Positions 18,222 through 27,791 of a DNA stretch of 64,000 nt are shown piece by piece. Made by a program: the position numbers and the translations under genes. Location: positions 235,058 to 299,057 of the forward strand of contig CAWBFS010000015.1 in NCBI GenBank assembly GCA_963788085.1, read 5' to 3'. Origin of the DNA: AP-15 sp963788085. GTDB lineage: Bacteria > Pseudomonadota > Alphaproteobacteria > ATCC43930 > CGMCC-115725. How positions within the stretch are numbered: the stretch's first letter is position 1; each line of letters begins with the position of its first letter. Below the pieces are notes generated by a model. That model made no database searches and was not told the origin of the DNA. It was given only the letters and a program-made list of their open reading frames with translations.

Positions 18222-18708
18222 AAGAAGTAAGAGCAGTCACGGTTTCTTCCGACATTTCGTCGGGCCTGTCGGGTGGACGAGGAGCGCCAGCTATGCGGTT
18301 GACGTGGTTTACCGCACGTACCGCCAATAGTAGATCCTGCCAAGCATCATATGGAAGATGAGGGGTAAGGATATTCTGGAATTGCGCCAAGCTTCTGTTC
18401 CAAGCTCCTCAGGGAGGAGATCGAGCAGAACCGGGCGCTTCACGCCGACCTCATCGGAGCGCCACCAATGTTTCCGCCCAAGGGCAAACTCCACAGTGTG
18501 ATGGTTCGCCTGCAATTCAGCCGAAATCAGGCGACATGCTGTTGTAAATTCCAACCGCTCCCGCCTTCTGGCAAGGAAGTAGTTGCCCCACGTGACGATG
18601 CTGCCGCCCACAACGGTTCCCAATAGGGTTCCGCTTACGCTGATGATCGCCACGAGGATCGGTACGTCCATCGCTTTCGCGTCCCTCTGGGAATGCAAGC
18701 TAGACTAA

Positions 18709-19302
18709 TCACAATGCGAGTCTCGAAATCGTCGCCAGCCCGACATGGTAGCTCTCAGCCAGTTCCTTGAGCGTCGCACCCTCGGCGCGGCGGCGGCGGG
18801 CCTCCACCTTCTGCGCGTCGGTGAGTTTCGAAGGGCGGCCCATGCGCTGCCCGCGTGCCTTGGCGCGGCTGCGTCCCTCCGCCGTGCGGGTGCGGATCAG
18901 GTCACGCTCCACGTCGGCCAGACCGCCGAGCACGGCAAGCATCAAGCGCCCGGTGCTGGTCGAGGTGTCGGCCCATGGCTCCGCGAGTGACCGGAATTGT
19001 CCGCCCGCGTCGACGATCTGCTTGACGGTGGCAAACAGGTCGAAGGTCGAGCGGGCGAGGCGGTCTATCCGCGTCACCGTCACCACGTCGCCGGGGGCGA
19101 GCGCCTTAAGGAGCTTGAGCAGCTCGCGCCGATCGGGCCGCGCACCGGTAGCCTTCTCGCGGTAAATCCTGGCGCACCTTTCGGCGCGCAACTGGTCAAG
19201 CTGCGCGTCAAGCGTCTGCCCGTAGGTGCTCCCGCGGGCATAACCGAGGCGGCGGGTTTCAGGGGGCGTTTTGGCGGTGGTTTTCAATTTCGTTCCGATC
19301 AT
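18709..19302 (-). CDS. serine recombinase of the resolvase/invertase family
   Basis: A 197-residue site-specific recombinase. N-terminal catalytic domain begins RRLGYARGSTYGQTLDAQLDQL, holding the nucleophilic Ser in the ARxS motif and the Arg-rich active site (VTRIDRLARSTFDLF). Dimer helix region LAVLGGLADVERDLIRTRTAEGRSRAKARG and a C-terminal helix-turn-helix (EGATLKELAESYHVGLATISRL) follow. I start at ATG 19302; the open frame extends further with unrelated residues. Such genes come from Tn3-type transposons, but no transposase of that kind is nearby. Position 4 of the usual ARVST motif is Gly here. Confidence 0.88.
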   Translation of the reverse strand: MIGTKLKTTAKTPPETRRLGYARGSTYGQTLDAQLDQLRAERCARIYREKATGARPDRRELLKLLKALAPGDVVTVTRIDRLARSTFDLFATVKQIVDAGGQFRSLAEPWADTSTSTGRLMLAVLGGLADVERDLIRTRTAEGRSRAKARGQRMGRPSKLTDAQKVEARRRRAEGATLKELAESYHVGLATISRLAL

Positions 19303-19550
19303 ATGTTGCGGAAAACGTAACCCATTGATGGACAGGGGCAAGAAAAGTTTCCGAGTTCTGAGCGTGCGGCCAAATTGCTCTGCGTGGTCGCCTGCGTGCC
19401 AGTCAGCCCGCATCGATGTGCCCTAGCCACCTTAAAAGCGAACATCTGCGTCGCAATATAGCGACGACCCCACGTCTCTATGCGAGGACGCGGTGGGACT
19501 GTGGGACTGTCGAGCGCTTGGCGCGACGGGAGGTAGAAAGGAATTATTGA

Positions 19551-19975
19551 TTGTCAGATCCGGACGCGGCAGAAATAGTGGCTCGCCTGATTAGGCTTAG
19601 CCCGTCGAAGGGAGATGTAAGCGAGCTTCAGCATTTCCTCTCGTGGGCTGATGTCTACTTCTATGTTGAAGACTATCCGGGTGGCCGGCGCTACATACTT
19701 GCGCGGCGCGATCCCTTACGCATCAGGATGTATAAAGAAACTCAACACGCGCGACCGCATATTCACATCGACTATGGCAAGGAACGTCACATTGCTTCGT
19801 ATGCCCTTGATACCGGTGAACGGTTAGCTGGCGATCTCGACCGTAGGTAGCAAGGCGATCTCAGCATGGATCGCGAAGAGATCAGGAGCGGTTGTTCAAC
19901 ATATGGACGGCGATTCAGAGTTCAATCGATCCTGAATTTCTCATCGCCGAGCTACAAGGGGATGATGAATGGTAG
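19551..19975 (+). pseudogene. DUF4160-family protein, two frameshifts
   Basis: Starts at TTG 19551 after GGAGGTAGAAAGGA. The first frame contains a DUF4160-like core (IRMYKETQHARPHIHIDYGKERHIASYALDTGERL) and stops at 19850. Shifting frame there gives KAISAWIAKR, and shifting again gives LFNIWTAIQSSIDPEFLIAELQG to a TAG at 19973-19975; together these match the usual end of the family. DUF4160 genes often sit beside DUF2442 genes in toxin-antitoxin-like pairs; no partner is visible here. The start codon and both shifts suggest decay. Confidence 0.7.
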
Positions 19976-20431
19976 GGCGCTCTCGCCCTTTGTCCAAAAG
20001 TCGCATAATTGCCCATTATGGAAAGCCTCGGCAAAGTCTATCTGAAATGCGCGCTGCACTCGTGAAGGAAGAGACATAGTGGGTACAGTCTATCGCCTCG
20101 TTTCTAGGTCGGTCTGGCGCTGCGAAATACTCCGCCGAATGAGCCGTTACTTGACAGGTGGGGGACACAATATCTATGGCGGCGGGAACCAATCGGGGTG
20201 ATGTGGTTGAACTCTGAGGCCGCGGAACCAAAGATAAGATTTCCGCCGGGATCGCACGATGAATGTGCGTGCACCCATGTGGTGGTGTCGGCCCATGTGT
20301 TGCGCTAGTCCGATCCCGCTCGGTTTCAGTCGTTGCTATAACGGCAACACTAAAATTGCCATAATGTTCGTGTTTCATGTCGCTCCGGGAAACGCCGAGG
20401 GCTGGCGTCCGCGACCGAACGAGGTGAAGCG
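19976..20431. other. 456-bp gap without a recognisable gene
   Basis: I see no convincing coding sequence. The gap holds short inverted repeats: cataat/attatg (20004-20009 / 20015-20020) and gttgc/gcaac (20334-20350), the second followed by an AT-richer stretch that could hold the promoter of the downstream gene. Base composition is lower in GC than the flanks. Confidence 0.4.
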
Positions 20432-20932
20432 ATGACTGATATTTCGCTGCAGAAAACAGCAAAAACAGCGAGGAGAGCCCGCGGGCGGCCGTTTGCCAAA
20501 GGACAGTCCGGCAATCCTGGCGGCCGGCCTCGCGGCTCGACCAACCGGGCCACTCGGGCGGCCGAGCTGTTGCTCGACGGCGAAGCCGCTGCACTGACCC
20601 GCAAGGCGGTCGAACTGGCTCTCGCCGGCGATCCGGCGGCATTGCGGCTCTGTCTCGACCGCACCGTCGCGCCGCGCCGCGAGCGGTCGGTCGAGCTCGC
20701 TCTGCCGCCGATCCGCAGCGCAGCCGATATCCTGGGCGCGATAAAGGTGGTCTCCGGCGCGGTCGGGCGCGGCGCCATCACCCCCGGCGAGGGGGTCGCA
20801 ATTTCCCAGATGATCGAAAGCTTTCTGCGGGCAATCGACGCGAGCGACTTCGAAAACCGGCTGCGGCAATTGGAGGAAAATCAGGCAGCGAGCCGTCCAG
20901 ATCCTTATGGGCCGGCCATCCGCTACGGTTGA
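20432..20932 (+). CDS. DUF5681 domain protein
   Basis: 166 residues. The N-terminal half has the DUF5681 signature: RGRPFAKGQSGNPGGRPRGSTNRATR (about 16-41), a basic, Gly-Pro rich motif probably binding DNA, followed by Ala-rich helices. The domain occurs in small proteins of mobile and phage-derived regions, sometimes compared with terminase small subunits, but no phage genes are adjacent, so the role is open. Intact reading frame, ATG after GAGGTGAAGCG. Marks the right edge of the IS-rich region. Confidence 0.75.
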   Translation: MTDISLQKTAKTARRARGRPFAKGQSGNPGGRPRGSTNRATRAAELLLDGEAAALTRKAVELALAGDPAALRLCLDRTVAPRRERSVELALPPIRSAADILGAIKVVSGAVGRGAITPGEGVAISQMIESFLRAIDASDFENRLRQLEENQAASRPDPYGPAIRYG

Positions 20933-21156
20933 GCCGGGATTTGATTAGCGCACGATCTCACCAATCGGAATGCTGTCACTTGCCGAGGGCGCCATGCCGC
21001 TCGACGAGTGAAAGACCAAGATCGACCCCTCACCCTCCCGCTTCGCGGGCCACTCCCAATGACTACTCTGCCCGCAAGCGGGGCGAGGCGATACCGGCCT
21101 ACTCCCTCGCCCTGCTTGCGAGGAAAGGGCTGGACGGTGAGACGGCGGCTCCGCGG

Positions 21157-22135
21157 TCAAGAAGCGAGATATTCGGCGAAATATTCCTCGGCGGTGACGA
21201 GGCGGCTGACGATGCCGAGTTCATGCGCCTGCCGGCAGAAGACGTCGATTACCTTGCGGTTCTGCTCGAAGCCATGGGGGTGGAAGTCCTTCCCCATCAC
21301 GGCTTCGGTCTCTTCGAGCTCGGCTTCGAGCCAGGGCGAGGCGTATGGGAAATTACGCTGCGCCGCCGCAAACTGGTCGTTGCTGCGGATGAAGGCATCG
21401 GTCAAGTTGCGCGCGATCCATTTGTTGTGCTCCCAAAGTTCTCGCCGCAGGATCACGAGGTGCTGCGGCGGGAAGCAGGCGGTTTGCCGGAAGTAGTCGC
21501 GCTCGATTGCTCGGATGTCGGGAAAGAGCCGGACGATCGGCCCGTTGACCGGATGGTAATGCCGCGGCCGCGGCGGGCTATAGATCGCGTCGAGCTCCCC
21601 CGCGATCAGCATTTCGGACAGCGAGCGCCCGGCCGGCGGCCGGTGCACGCCGTCGGGCAAATCATAAAGATGTGTGGGCGCCCGCGGCGTATCGATGTCG
21701 CCGATCCACCATTGGAGGCGCTCCGGCGGCACATCGATGAACCGCAGAAAATGCCGGTACCAGATCGAGCCGCTGGCCACCCAATCGTACATGCCGATCC
21801 GCTTGCCGATCAGATCGGCCGGCGTCTTCACCGGGCCGCCCTTGCGCACATAGAGGTCGCGCGCGGTGAAGTTGCGCAGCGGAAAGACCGGCAGCCCGAC
21901 ATGGCTGCGGTCGCCCTTGTCGAGGCGGCGCAGATGGCCCGCCATCGATCGCCTCGCCGCCCTGCACCATCGGATCGTCGAGCGCGCGGCGCAGCATTTC
22001 CGCACGCATCTCCCAAGATCCGCCGGTGCCGTGTATCAGGGTCAGCGCGATGCCCTCGGGTTTGACATCGCCCGTGGCGAGCGGCATCACCCGCGCGTAA
22101 TCGGCGCAGGTCAGGCTGATCGGGAGGTCGGCCAT
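21157..22135 (-). pseudogene. 4,5-dihydroxyphthalate decarboxylase-like / NMT1-type protein, one frameshift
   Basis: Protein of about 326 residues built from two frames joined near 21955. It begins MADLPISLTCADYARVMPLATGDVKPEGI, then continues GDRSHVGLPVFPLRNFTARDLYVRKGG with PADLIGKRIGMYDW and YHPVNGPIVRLFPDIRAIERDYFRQT. This is the periplasmic-binding-protein fold shared by 4,5-dihydroxyphthalate decarboxylases and NMT1/THI5-like binding proteins. No signal peptide is visible, which favours an enzyme over a transport protein. It lies 15 bp downstream of the HD-domain gene in the same direction. Confidence 0.75.
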
Positions 22136-22150
22136 CCGCGCCCGCGCCGC

Positions 22151-22910
22151 TCACAAATAGCGGGTCGGGCGGATCAAGGTGCGCCACATATGCGCCGACG
22201 GGCTGCTGTCCCAGCCGAGGCCTTCCGCCGGCTGCTTGAAGTTGCGGCCGATGATGTCGGTGAATTCCTCGAGTTCCACGACCACGTCCGGGTCGAAGGA
22301 GTAGATGTCATGAACCGTGATCATCCGCGCGGTCATGTACCATTTGTGGTCGCGGGCCCGCTTGTATTCTTCCTCGATGTAGGGGTCGGGCCGGTAATCG
22401 GCGCCGAAATTCTTGATGTAGGATTCGGGATAGGAGTAGCCGACCAACTCGTCCGGATAGAAGCGCAGTGCCTGATGGGCGCGGATCGCCCAGGAGACCT
22501 CCTCGTCGACATAGGGCGCCACCATCTGGGCGCCCCAATAGCCGTGATCGGCGCGGATAAAGCCGATGACCCCGATATCGTGCACCAAACAGGCGAGGAC
22601 GACCTTCTCGTCCATGCCGGCTCTGACCGCATGCCGCGCGCTTTGCAGCAAATGGTTCGCCGGCCCGAACCGATACTTGAAAAAGTCCATCAGGGTCGGT
22701 TTATCGGGCATCTTGGGCAGGCGCGGGTCGTCGCCCATCAGCATGTGTTTGCCAGGATTGGCCGCCAGCAACTGCCGGGCCGTTCGGGATGCTCATATCC
22801 CCGTCGGCGAGTTTGAACAGACGCGATTTGACGATGATTGCGTCGAGTTCGCGCATCATTCGGTGCTCGAGCGCGTCGGCGCGCTCGGCCAAAGTCATCG
22901 TGTCGTTCAT
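22151..22910 (-). pseudogene. HD-domain hydrolase-like protein, one frameshift
   Basis: Starts MNDTMTLAERADALEHRMMRELDAI, shifts frame near 22775 after SIPNGP, then runs LLAANPGKHMLMGDDPRLPKMPDKP to the end at 22151. The HD metal motif is ACLVHDIGVIGF with a preceding His in HLLQSARHAV and a later EVSWAIRAHQALRFYP helix, as in metal-dependent phosphohydrolases. The substrate is unknown. Upstream of and co-directional with the decarboxylase-like gene, so presumably the same pathway. Confidence 0.7.
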
Positions 22911-23015
22911 TTTCCGGTATCCTTTCTGATTGATTGAAGCGATCGGCAACCGTAGCAAATCGCGGGTGTTCGCTGCTAGTCTGACGACCCGCCCGGCTCA
23001 CCGAAAGGCCCGCAC

Positions 23016-23728
23016 ATGATCCGCCATTTCGGCGTTTTGATCCCTTCCACCAACACGACCGTCGAGATGGAATGCCGGCTGCTGCCGCCGGCCTACCAGG
23101 CGCATATCGGGCGGCTCATGACTAGTACGCCGGGCCAGACCTTTTCGCCGAGCCGGGACGAGGACATCGACTACCAGTCGCGCCTGCTCGGGACCGCCAA
23201 AGTCGAATTGGTGATCCTGGCGCAGACCTCGGCGAGCCTGTTCGCCGACGACTACGATGAAGGAGTGACGCAAGCGCATGAGCGCCGGCGCCGGGGTTCC
23301 GGCGATCACTTCGGCGCAGGCGGTCGGCCGGGCGCTGCGCGCTTTGCGGGCGCATCGGATCGCGATCGTTTCGCCCTATTCCGACGCGGTGAACGAGCGC
23401 GCCGCGCGCTATTTCGAGACCAAGCACGGGCTCGAGACCGTCGCGCTCGAAGGCTTTGGCGCGACCAATTCCTACGCGATCGGGCAGCTCGGTCCGGAGA
23501 ACGCCCGCGAGGCTTTCGCCCGAATAAACCGGCCCGAGATCGAGGCCTTTGTCGTCCCCGGCGGCAATTTCCCGACGATGAGCCTCGATCGCCGCCTGGG
23601 AGCAGGAGTTCGACAAGCCTGTCGTGACCACCAATCAGGCTTCGTTCTGGGCGATGCTGCGCGCCTTCAACACCGGCGACCGCCTCCCCACCTTTGGCCG
23701 CCTGCTTGCGGAGGTCCCGCCCGGCTAG
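23016..23728 (+). pseudogene. Asp/Glu racemase / maleate isomerase-like protein, two frameshifts
   Basis: Starts MIRHFGVLIPSTNTTVEMECRLLPPA, typical of maleate cis-trans isomerases and arylmalonate decarboxylases. Frame changes near 23270 (to RMSAGAGVPAITSAQAVGRALRAL) and near 23590 (to IAAWEQEFDKPVVTTNQASFWAMLR), ending at 23726-23728. In this superfamily two active-site Cys flank the substrate; the matching segments here read LAQTSASLF and PGGNFPTMS, so neither has Cys. It may thus catalyse a different reaction. Convergent with the LigB-type gene, overlapping it by 4 bp. Confidence 0.7.
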
Positions 23729-24777
23729 GGCAAGTAGTAAGCGAACACTACGGGGGAGACGAAGGCCCAGGTCTCGATGAATTCGGAGCGGTCGGGCTTG
23801 CGGCCGAGCTCCTCCATCGCGCCCAACAGGCAGAACCAGTTCAGCACCTCATGCTGGCCGCTGTCCTCGATCTCGTCCGTCGTGTAGCGGTGCCAAGTCA
23901 CGTAGTCGCCCGTTTCCAATGCCCCATAAAGCCGCCGGTCGGCGGCGACATCGGGCCAGAGCTGGTAATTTTTCTCGGTCAGGAACGAGTGCGACCAGCT
24001 CGACGAGGCGACGATTGCAGTTCGCCACGGGCTTTGTGCCATCACCCGCGCGGTGGCGGCGCCGACTGCCATGCAGCGCGACGGGCTCGGCGAGGGTGGG
24101 TCGAGGTCGCGGATGCTGTCCCGCATTGCCAATGGCAATCGCAGCCCGCGGGCGGCATTGACCCGCCGGCCATAGCAATTCACCGAAAACGGGATCAGCG
24201 GATAGTCGAACCCGACCCGGTCGTGATCCAATAACAGGATCGTGTTCTCAAAAGCGTGGCCGAGTGGGTGGTGTAACGGCTTGTAGGCATAGGCAGCGTC
24301 GATCCCTGCCTCGAGTAGCCCCGAAGCCAGGTATTTGCCGGCTCGGCGGTGGCCGCGCAGCCGGAAGGATTTATCGGCGGGCTCGTTCCACGGATTGTAG
24401 CTCGACCGGCGGTGCTTCCAGGGTTGGATGTCCCGGTCCTCATAGGCCAGCACGGCAAAGGGCGGAACGATGTCCTCCTTGAAATTCTCGTACTGGTCGT
24501 CACCAAACATGACAATGACGTCGGGATTGAACGCGTCCAGTGCCCGCCGCGCTTCGGCGAAATGCCGGCGGAACATCTGGCGCGCCTTTCCCGCTGAAGT
24601 AGCGCCGAAATCGTCGCCGAGCTCTTCGCGGAGCTGCGCGGGCCAGCGCGACGGGTCCTTCATCTCCGCCGGCATGTCAGGGTCGTCGAGCGAGGCCCGC
24701 ATCATCACGGTCCAATCCTCGTCCCGGCGCAGCATCACGGGCCGGTGCGTGCACCCCAGTCCTAGAATTTCTGCCAT
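23725..24777 (-). CDS. LigB-type extradiol ring-cleavage dioxygenase
   Basis: 350 residues, class III (LigB superfamily) non-heme Fe(II) dioxygenase that opens catechol-type rings. Likely iron and acid-base residues: His in LGCTHRPVML (about residue 11), the DVIVMFGDDQYENF block (about 85-98), HHPLGHAFENTI (about 168-179) and SSSWSHSF (about 260). ATG start; intact frame. The neighbourhood of decarboxylase-like and hydrolase genes suggests turnover of a substituted aromatic acid, but the ring substrate is unknown. Confidence 0.8.
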   Translation of the reverse strand: MAEILGLGCTHRPVMLRRDEDWTVMMRASLDDPDMPAEMKDPSRWPAQLREELGDDFGATSAGKARQMFRRHFAEARRALDAFNPDVIVMFGDDQYENFKEDIVPPFAVLAYEDRDIQPWKHRRSSYNPWNEPADKSFRLRGHRRAGKYLASGLLEAGIDAAYAYKPLHHPLGHAFENTILLLDHDRVGFDYPLIPFSVNCYGRRVNAARGLRLPLAMRDSIRDLDPPSPSPSRCMAVGAATARVMAQSPWRTAIVASSSWSHSFLTEKNYQLWPDVAADRRLYGALETGDYVTWHRYTTDEIEDSGQHEVLNWFCLLGAMEELGRKPDRSEFIETWAFVSPVVFAYYLP

Positions 24778-24794
24778 TTATTTCTCCATACTTG

Positions 24795-24878
24795 CCCCCA
24801 CCCTAACCCTCCCCCGCTCTGCAGGGGAGGGAATTGCGCTCCCTCCTCCGTGCCAACGGGGGAGGGTTGGGGTGGGGG
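24795..24878. repeat. G-rich intergenic inverted repeat between catabolic genes
   Basis: A 21-bp arm (24795-24815, ccccc-accctaaccct-ccccc) pairs with 24858-24878 with one mismatch. The same 21-bp unit occurs at 51071-51091. Lies between two minus-strand genes, so it would form a stable hairpin in their shared mRNA. Confidence 0.75.
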
Positions 24879-24892
24879 CTTATCCCCGCGGC

Positions 24893-26594
24893 CTAAGCCT
24901 GGTTGGCGTGGTAGTACGAATTGCGCAGCACCCGGCCGGGCAATGCGCCGGTGTGCTTCCCCTGCTCCAGCAAGACCTGGCCGTTGACGATCGTCGCGTG
25001 GACGCCTTCGGCGGGTTCCTTGATGCGCCAGCCGCCGGCCGGGAAGTCGTGTACGACCTCCTCGTGACCGCACTTCACCGTGGCAGGGTCGAAGATGACG
25101 ATGTCCGCCGCGAGCCCCGGCCGCAGCATGCCGCGATCGTAGATCCCGAAGGTCGAGGCCGAGTTCGAAGGTGAGGCGCCGCACCGCCTGCTCGAGGCTC
25201 ATCACCTGCTTCTCGCGCACCCACTCGCCGAGCAGTTTGGTGATGTAGCCATAGCCGCCGTGGAACTGCACATGCGCGCCGCCGTCGCCGAGCCCGATCA
25301 CGGCGTTGGGATGCGTCAGGATCTTGGTCAGCGCCTCGTCATCGACATTGTTCTCGGCCTGCAGGAAACGGGTTTCGAGCTTCTCCTCGACAACCAGGTC
25401 GAGGAATGCGTCGATGACGCGCTTGCCCTCTTTCTCTGCGATCTGGCCGATCGTCTTGAACTGCATCCACTTGTTCTTTTCGAGCGCCGGCTGGTTGACC
25501 CACATGTAGTTCCACCAGGTCTTCGAGAAGCCGACGGCGCTTTCCGGCTTGTTGACGACCGCCTCGTCGTGCAATTTGGCGCGGATTTCGGGGTCGGCGT
25601 AGAGCCGCAATTTCTCCTCGTCCGACATTAAGAGGATCGGATGCCAGGTCGGCAGGCCGCGGAACACCTGGCAGTTCTTCATCGTGAAGTCCTGGGTGAT
25701 CCGGTTCGGGCTGCACATCGGGTAGGCGCGGATGCCGAGCGCCGCGGTCTCCTCGACCCGCGCCATATGCACCTTCCATTCGTCCGGCTTGCGCATCGTC
25801 TGCGACAGGCTGTTGTAAACGACGGTGCGGCCGGTCGCCTCGGCGAGGCGGCGGATCATGCCGTCCTTCAGCTCGACATATTGGCCGCCGCCGGCCTGGA
25901 TTGTGCCGGTGCCCATCTCCCGCAAGACGTCGGCGAGCGCGAAGATCTCCTTCTCGTCGGCCCACAAGGCCGGGATGTGCACACCCTGCGGGTCATAATG
26001 CCCCTTCTCGCGTGACACCGAGAGGCCGAGCGCGCCGGCCTTCATGCCGTCACGGACGACATCCTGCATCGCCTTGATCTGGTTGTCGGAGGCGCCCGGC
26101 TTCTGGCACTCGTCGCCCATGACGTAATGGCGCACCGCAGTATGGCCGATCAGATTCCCGACATTGATGCCGAGGCGCTTATCGAGATGGTCCATGTATT
26201 GGCCGGTCGTTTCCCAGTCGAACTCGACCGTACGCAATATATCCATCGGGATCGCTTCGACATAGGACAGGAATTCGGCGAGCCGCTCCTCGGCGCCCTG
26301 GCGCACCGGCGCGAGCGACAACGAGCAATTGCCGAATATGACGGTGGTCGCGCCGTGCTCGGGGGAGAATGTGCAGAGCGGGTCCCAGGTGACCTGCGCG
26401 TCGTAATGGCAGTGATTGTCGATGAACCCGGGCGCGACGGCGCGGCCGTCGGCGTCGATCGTGCGGCTGGCCGGCCCGCTCAATTTGCCGATCTCGACGA
26501 CCTTGCCGCTCTTGACGCCGAGATCGCCCCGAAAAGCCGGCATTCCCGAGCCGTCGACGACAAGGCCATTCTTGATCAGCAGATCGTACGCCAT
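24893..26594 (-). pseudogene. N-acyl-D-amino-acid deacylase (D-aminoacylase) family, one frameshift
   Basis: Amidohydrolase of about 567 residues. Starts MAYDLLIKNGLVVDGSGMPAFRGDLGV, with the metal motif GFIDNHCHYDAQVTWDP (HxH) and the zinc-binding region GNCSLSLAP. IGLGDGGAHVQFHGGYGY carries the catalytic Asp region. Near 25168, after AVRRLTFE, the frame shifts to FGIYDRGMLRPGLAADIVIFDP and on to HANQA. The family removes acyl groups from D-amino acids or acts on related amides. Apart from this one shift it is full length. Confidence 0.82.
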
Positions 26595-26786
26595 CGGTAT
26601 TCTCCTTGGGGCGGTGATTTCGACGGCAAGTGTAGCCTCTCCGGCGGCGGACACACACCCTGTGGGGGCTCTGAGCCATGACGCAGACGCGGGTGTGGTA
26701 ATCGTAAAGCGATGGCGGTAGTGGCCGGGACAGCGGTTCGTGCTAAGGCTGTGCCCAGCCGACGCTGCGTAAGGAGTTGCCAAGCC

Positions 26787-27689
26787 ATGACACTTTCCGC
26801 CGACGAATATCACGATCATCTCAAGACCACTGCGGTGCGCGCCGGCTTCAGCTTCGACGATGTCGTATTGCCGAGCGACAAGACCGTGCTCGTCGGTCAC
26901 CTTCGTTTCCGCTACCTCGATTGGGGCAATGAAGAGCTGCGACCGCTCCTTTTCCTGCATGGCGGCGCATTGACCGCGCATACCTGGGACCTGTGCTGCC
27001 TCGCATTGCGCGACGAATTTCATTGCATTGCGCTCGACCAGCGGGGGCATGGCGACACCGACTGGGCCCCGGACGCCGATTATTCGATCGCGGCGCAGCG
27101 CGAGGACGTCAGAGGCTTTGTCGACACGCTCGGCCTCGACCATTTCGTCCTCGCCGGGATGTCGATGGGGGCGATCAATGCGCTCGCCTTCGCCATCCAC
27201 TACCCGGAGAGGCTGTCCCATCTGGTGCTGATCGATGCCGGCCCCGAGGTCAGGCGTCCCGGGTCGCGCCGCATCCGCGATTTCGTCAATGGCGGCGCCA
27301 ATCCGGAGCCGCTCGACGCGATCATCGAGCGGGCGCTCGCCTTCAACCCGCGCCGCGATCCCAAGGTCCTGCGCCGCAGCCTGATGCACAATTTGCGGCA
27401 GCAGACCGATGGAAACTGGACGTGGAAATACGACCGCCGGCGCTTTCAGCAGATGGGCGAGACGCACACTGCGGAGCGGCGCAGGCTCGCCGAAGGCCTC
27501 GCCAAAGTAACCTGCCCGACCCTGGTCGTGCGCGGCGCCGAAAGCGACGTCTTCCATGAAGAGGATGCCGAGCGGCTGGCGGCGCGGCTGCCGGATGGCC
27601 GCTACATCACGATCCCCAAAGCCGGCCACACGGTGCAGGGCGACAACCCGAAAGACCTCGCCGCCGCGCTGCGTGAATTCCTCAATTAA
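26787..27689 (+). CDS. alpha/beta hydrolase
   Basis: 300 residues, alpha/beta-hydrolase fold: oxyanion HGGALTAHTW (about 56), nucleophile elbow GMSMGAIN with Ser (about 128), Asp in VRGAESDVFHEEDAERL and His in PKAGHTVQGDNP near the C-terminus. Start at ATG 26787, preceded by AAGGAG. Divergent from the D-aminoacylase. Proteins like this include carbon-carbon hydrolases of meta-cleavage pathways and esterases; a role after the LigB-type dioxygenase would fit but is inference. Confidence 0.85.
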   Translation: MTLSADEYHDHLKTTAVRAGFSFDDVVLPSDKTVLVGHLRFRYLDWGNEELRPLLFLHGGALTAHTWDLCCLALRDEFHCIALDQRGHGDTDWAPDADYSIAAQREDVRGFVDTLGLDHFVLAGMSMGAINALAFAIHYPERLSHLVLIDAGPEVRRPGSRRIRDFVNGGANPEPLDAIIERALAFNPRRDPKVLRRSLMHNLRQQTDGNWTWKYDRRRFQQMGETHTAERRRLAEGLAKVTCPTLVVRGAESDVFHEEDAERLAARLPDGRYITIPKAGHTVQGDNPKDLAAALREFLN

Positions 27690-27756
27690 ATCGTCAATGG
27701 CCGGACTTGATCCGACTTGATCCGGCCATCCACGTGCTCACGGAAAGACGTGGATT

Positions 27757-27773
27757 ACCGGGGCGAGCCCGGT
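27757..27773. terminator. hairpin between convergent genes
   Basis: accggg (27757-27762) and cccggt (27768-27773) with a short loop, within a longer repeat-like stretch (cacgt...acgtgg at 27731-27753). Placed between the ends of two convergent genes, so it could serve both as terminator. Confidence 0.4.
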
Positions 27774-27791
27774 GATGACGAAAAATTGTAA

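Larger units (their letters stand above)
17048..18671 (-). pseudogene. membrane-anchored hypothetical gene interrupted by IS1595
   Basis: Begins MDVPILVAIISVSG with one N-terminal transmembrane segment (about residues 3-30), then a soluble region (RRRERLEFTTACRLISAELQANHHTVEFALG). A frameshift near 18390 joins it to LAQFQNILTPHLPYDAWQDLLLAVRAVNHVNRIAG. The frame runs into IS1595 at 18229; deleting the element and one copy of its 8-bp duplication continues it as ETVTALTS-FMKDIDRGRNSLRPYLSLAAF to a TGA at 17048-17050. I do not recognise the family. It follows the intact serine recombinase by 37 bp on the same strand. Confidence 0.75.

Noticed and set aside
19551..19850. Possibility that the DUF4160 gene is the toxin of a toxin-antitoxin pair
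   Set aside because: No partner gene is adjacent and the gene itself is broken by two shifts.
20929..22065. 378-residue plus-strand frame opposite the decarboxylase-like gene
   Set aside because: No family features; the minus strand holds the recognisable protein in two joined frames.
26600..27629. Minus-strand extension upstream of the D-aminoacylase opposite the alpha/beta hydrolase
   Set aside because: The residues before MAYDLL look like shadow translation and the plus-strand hydrolase has a strong ribosome site and complete catalytic triad.
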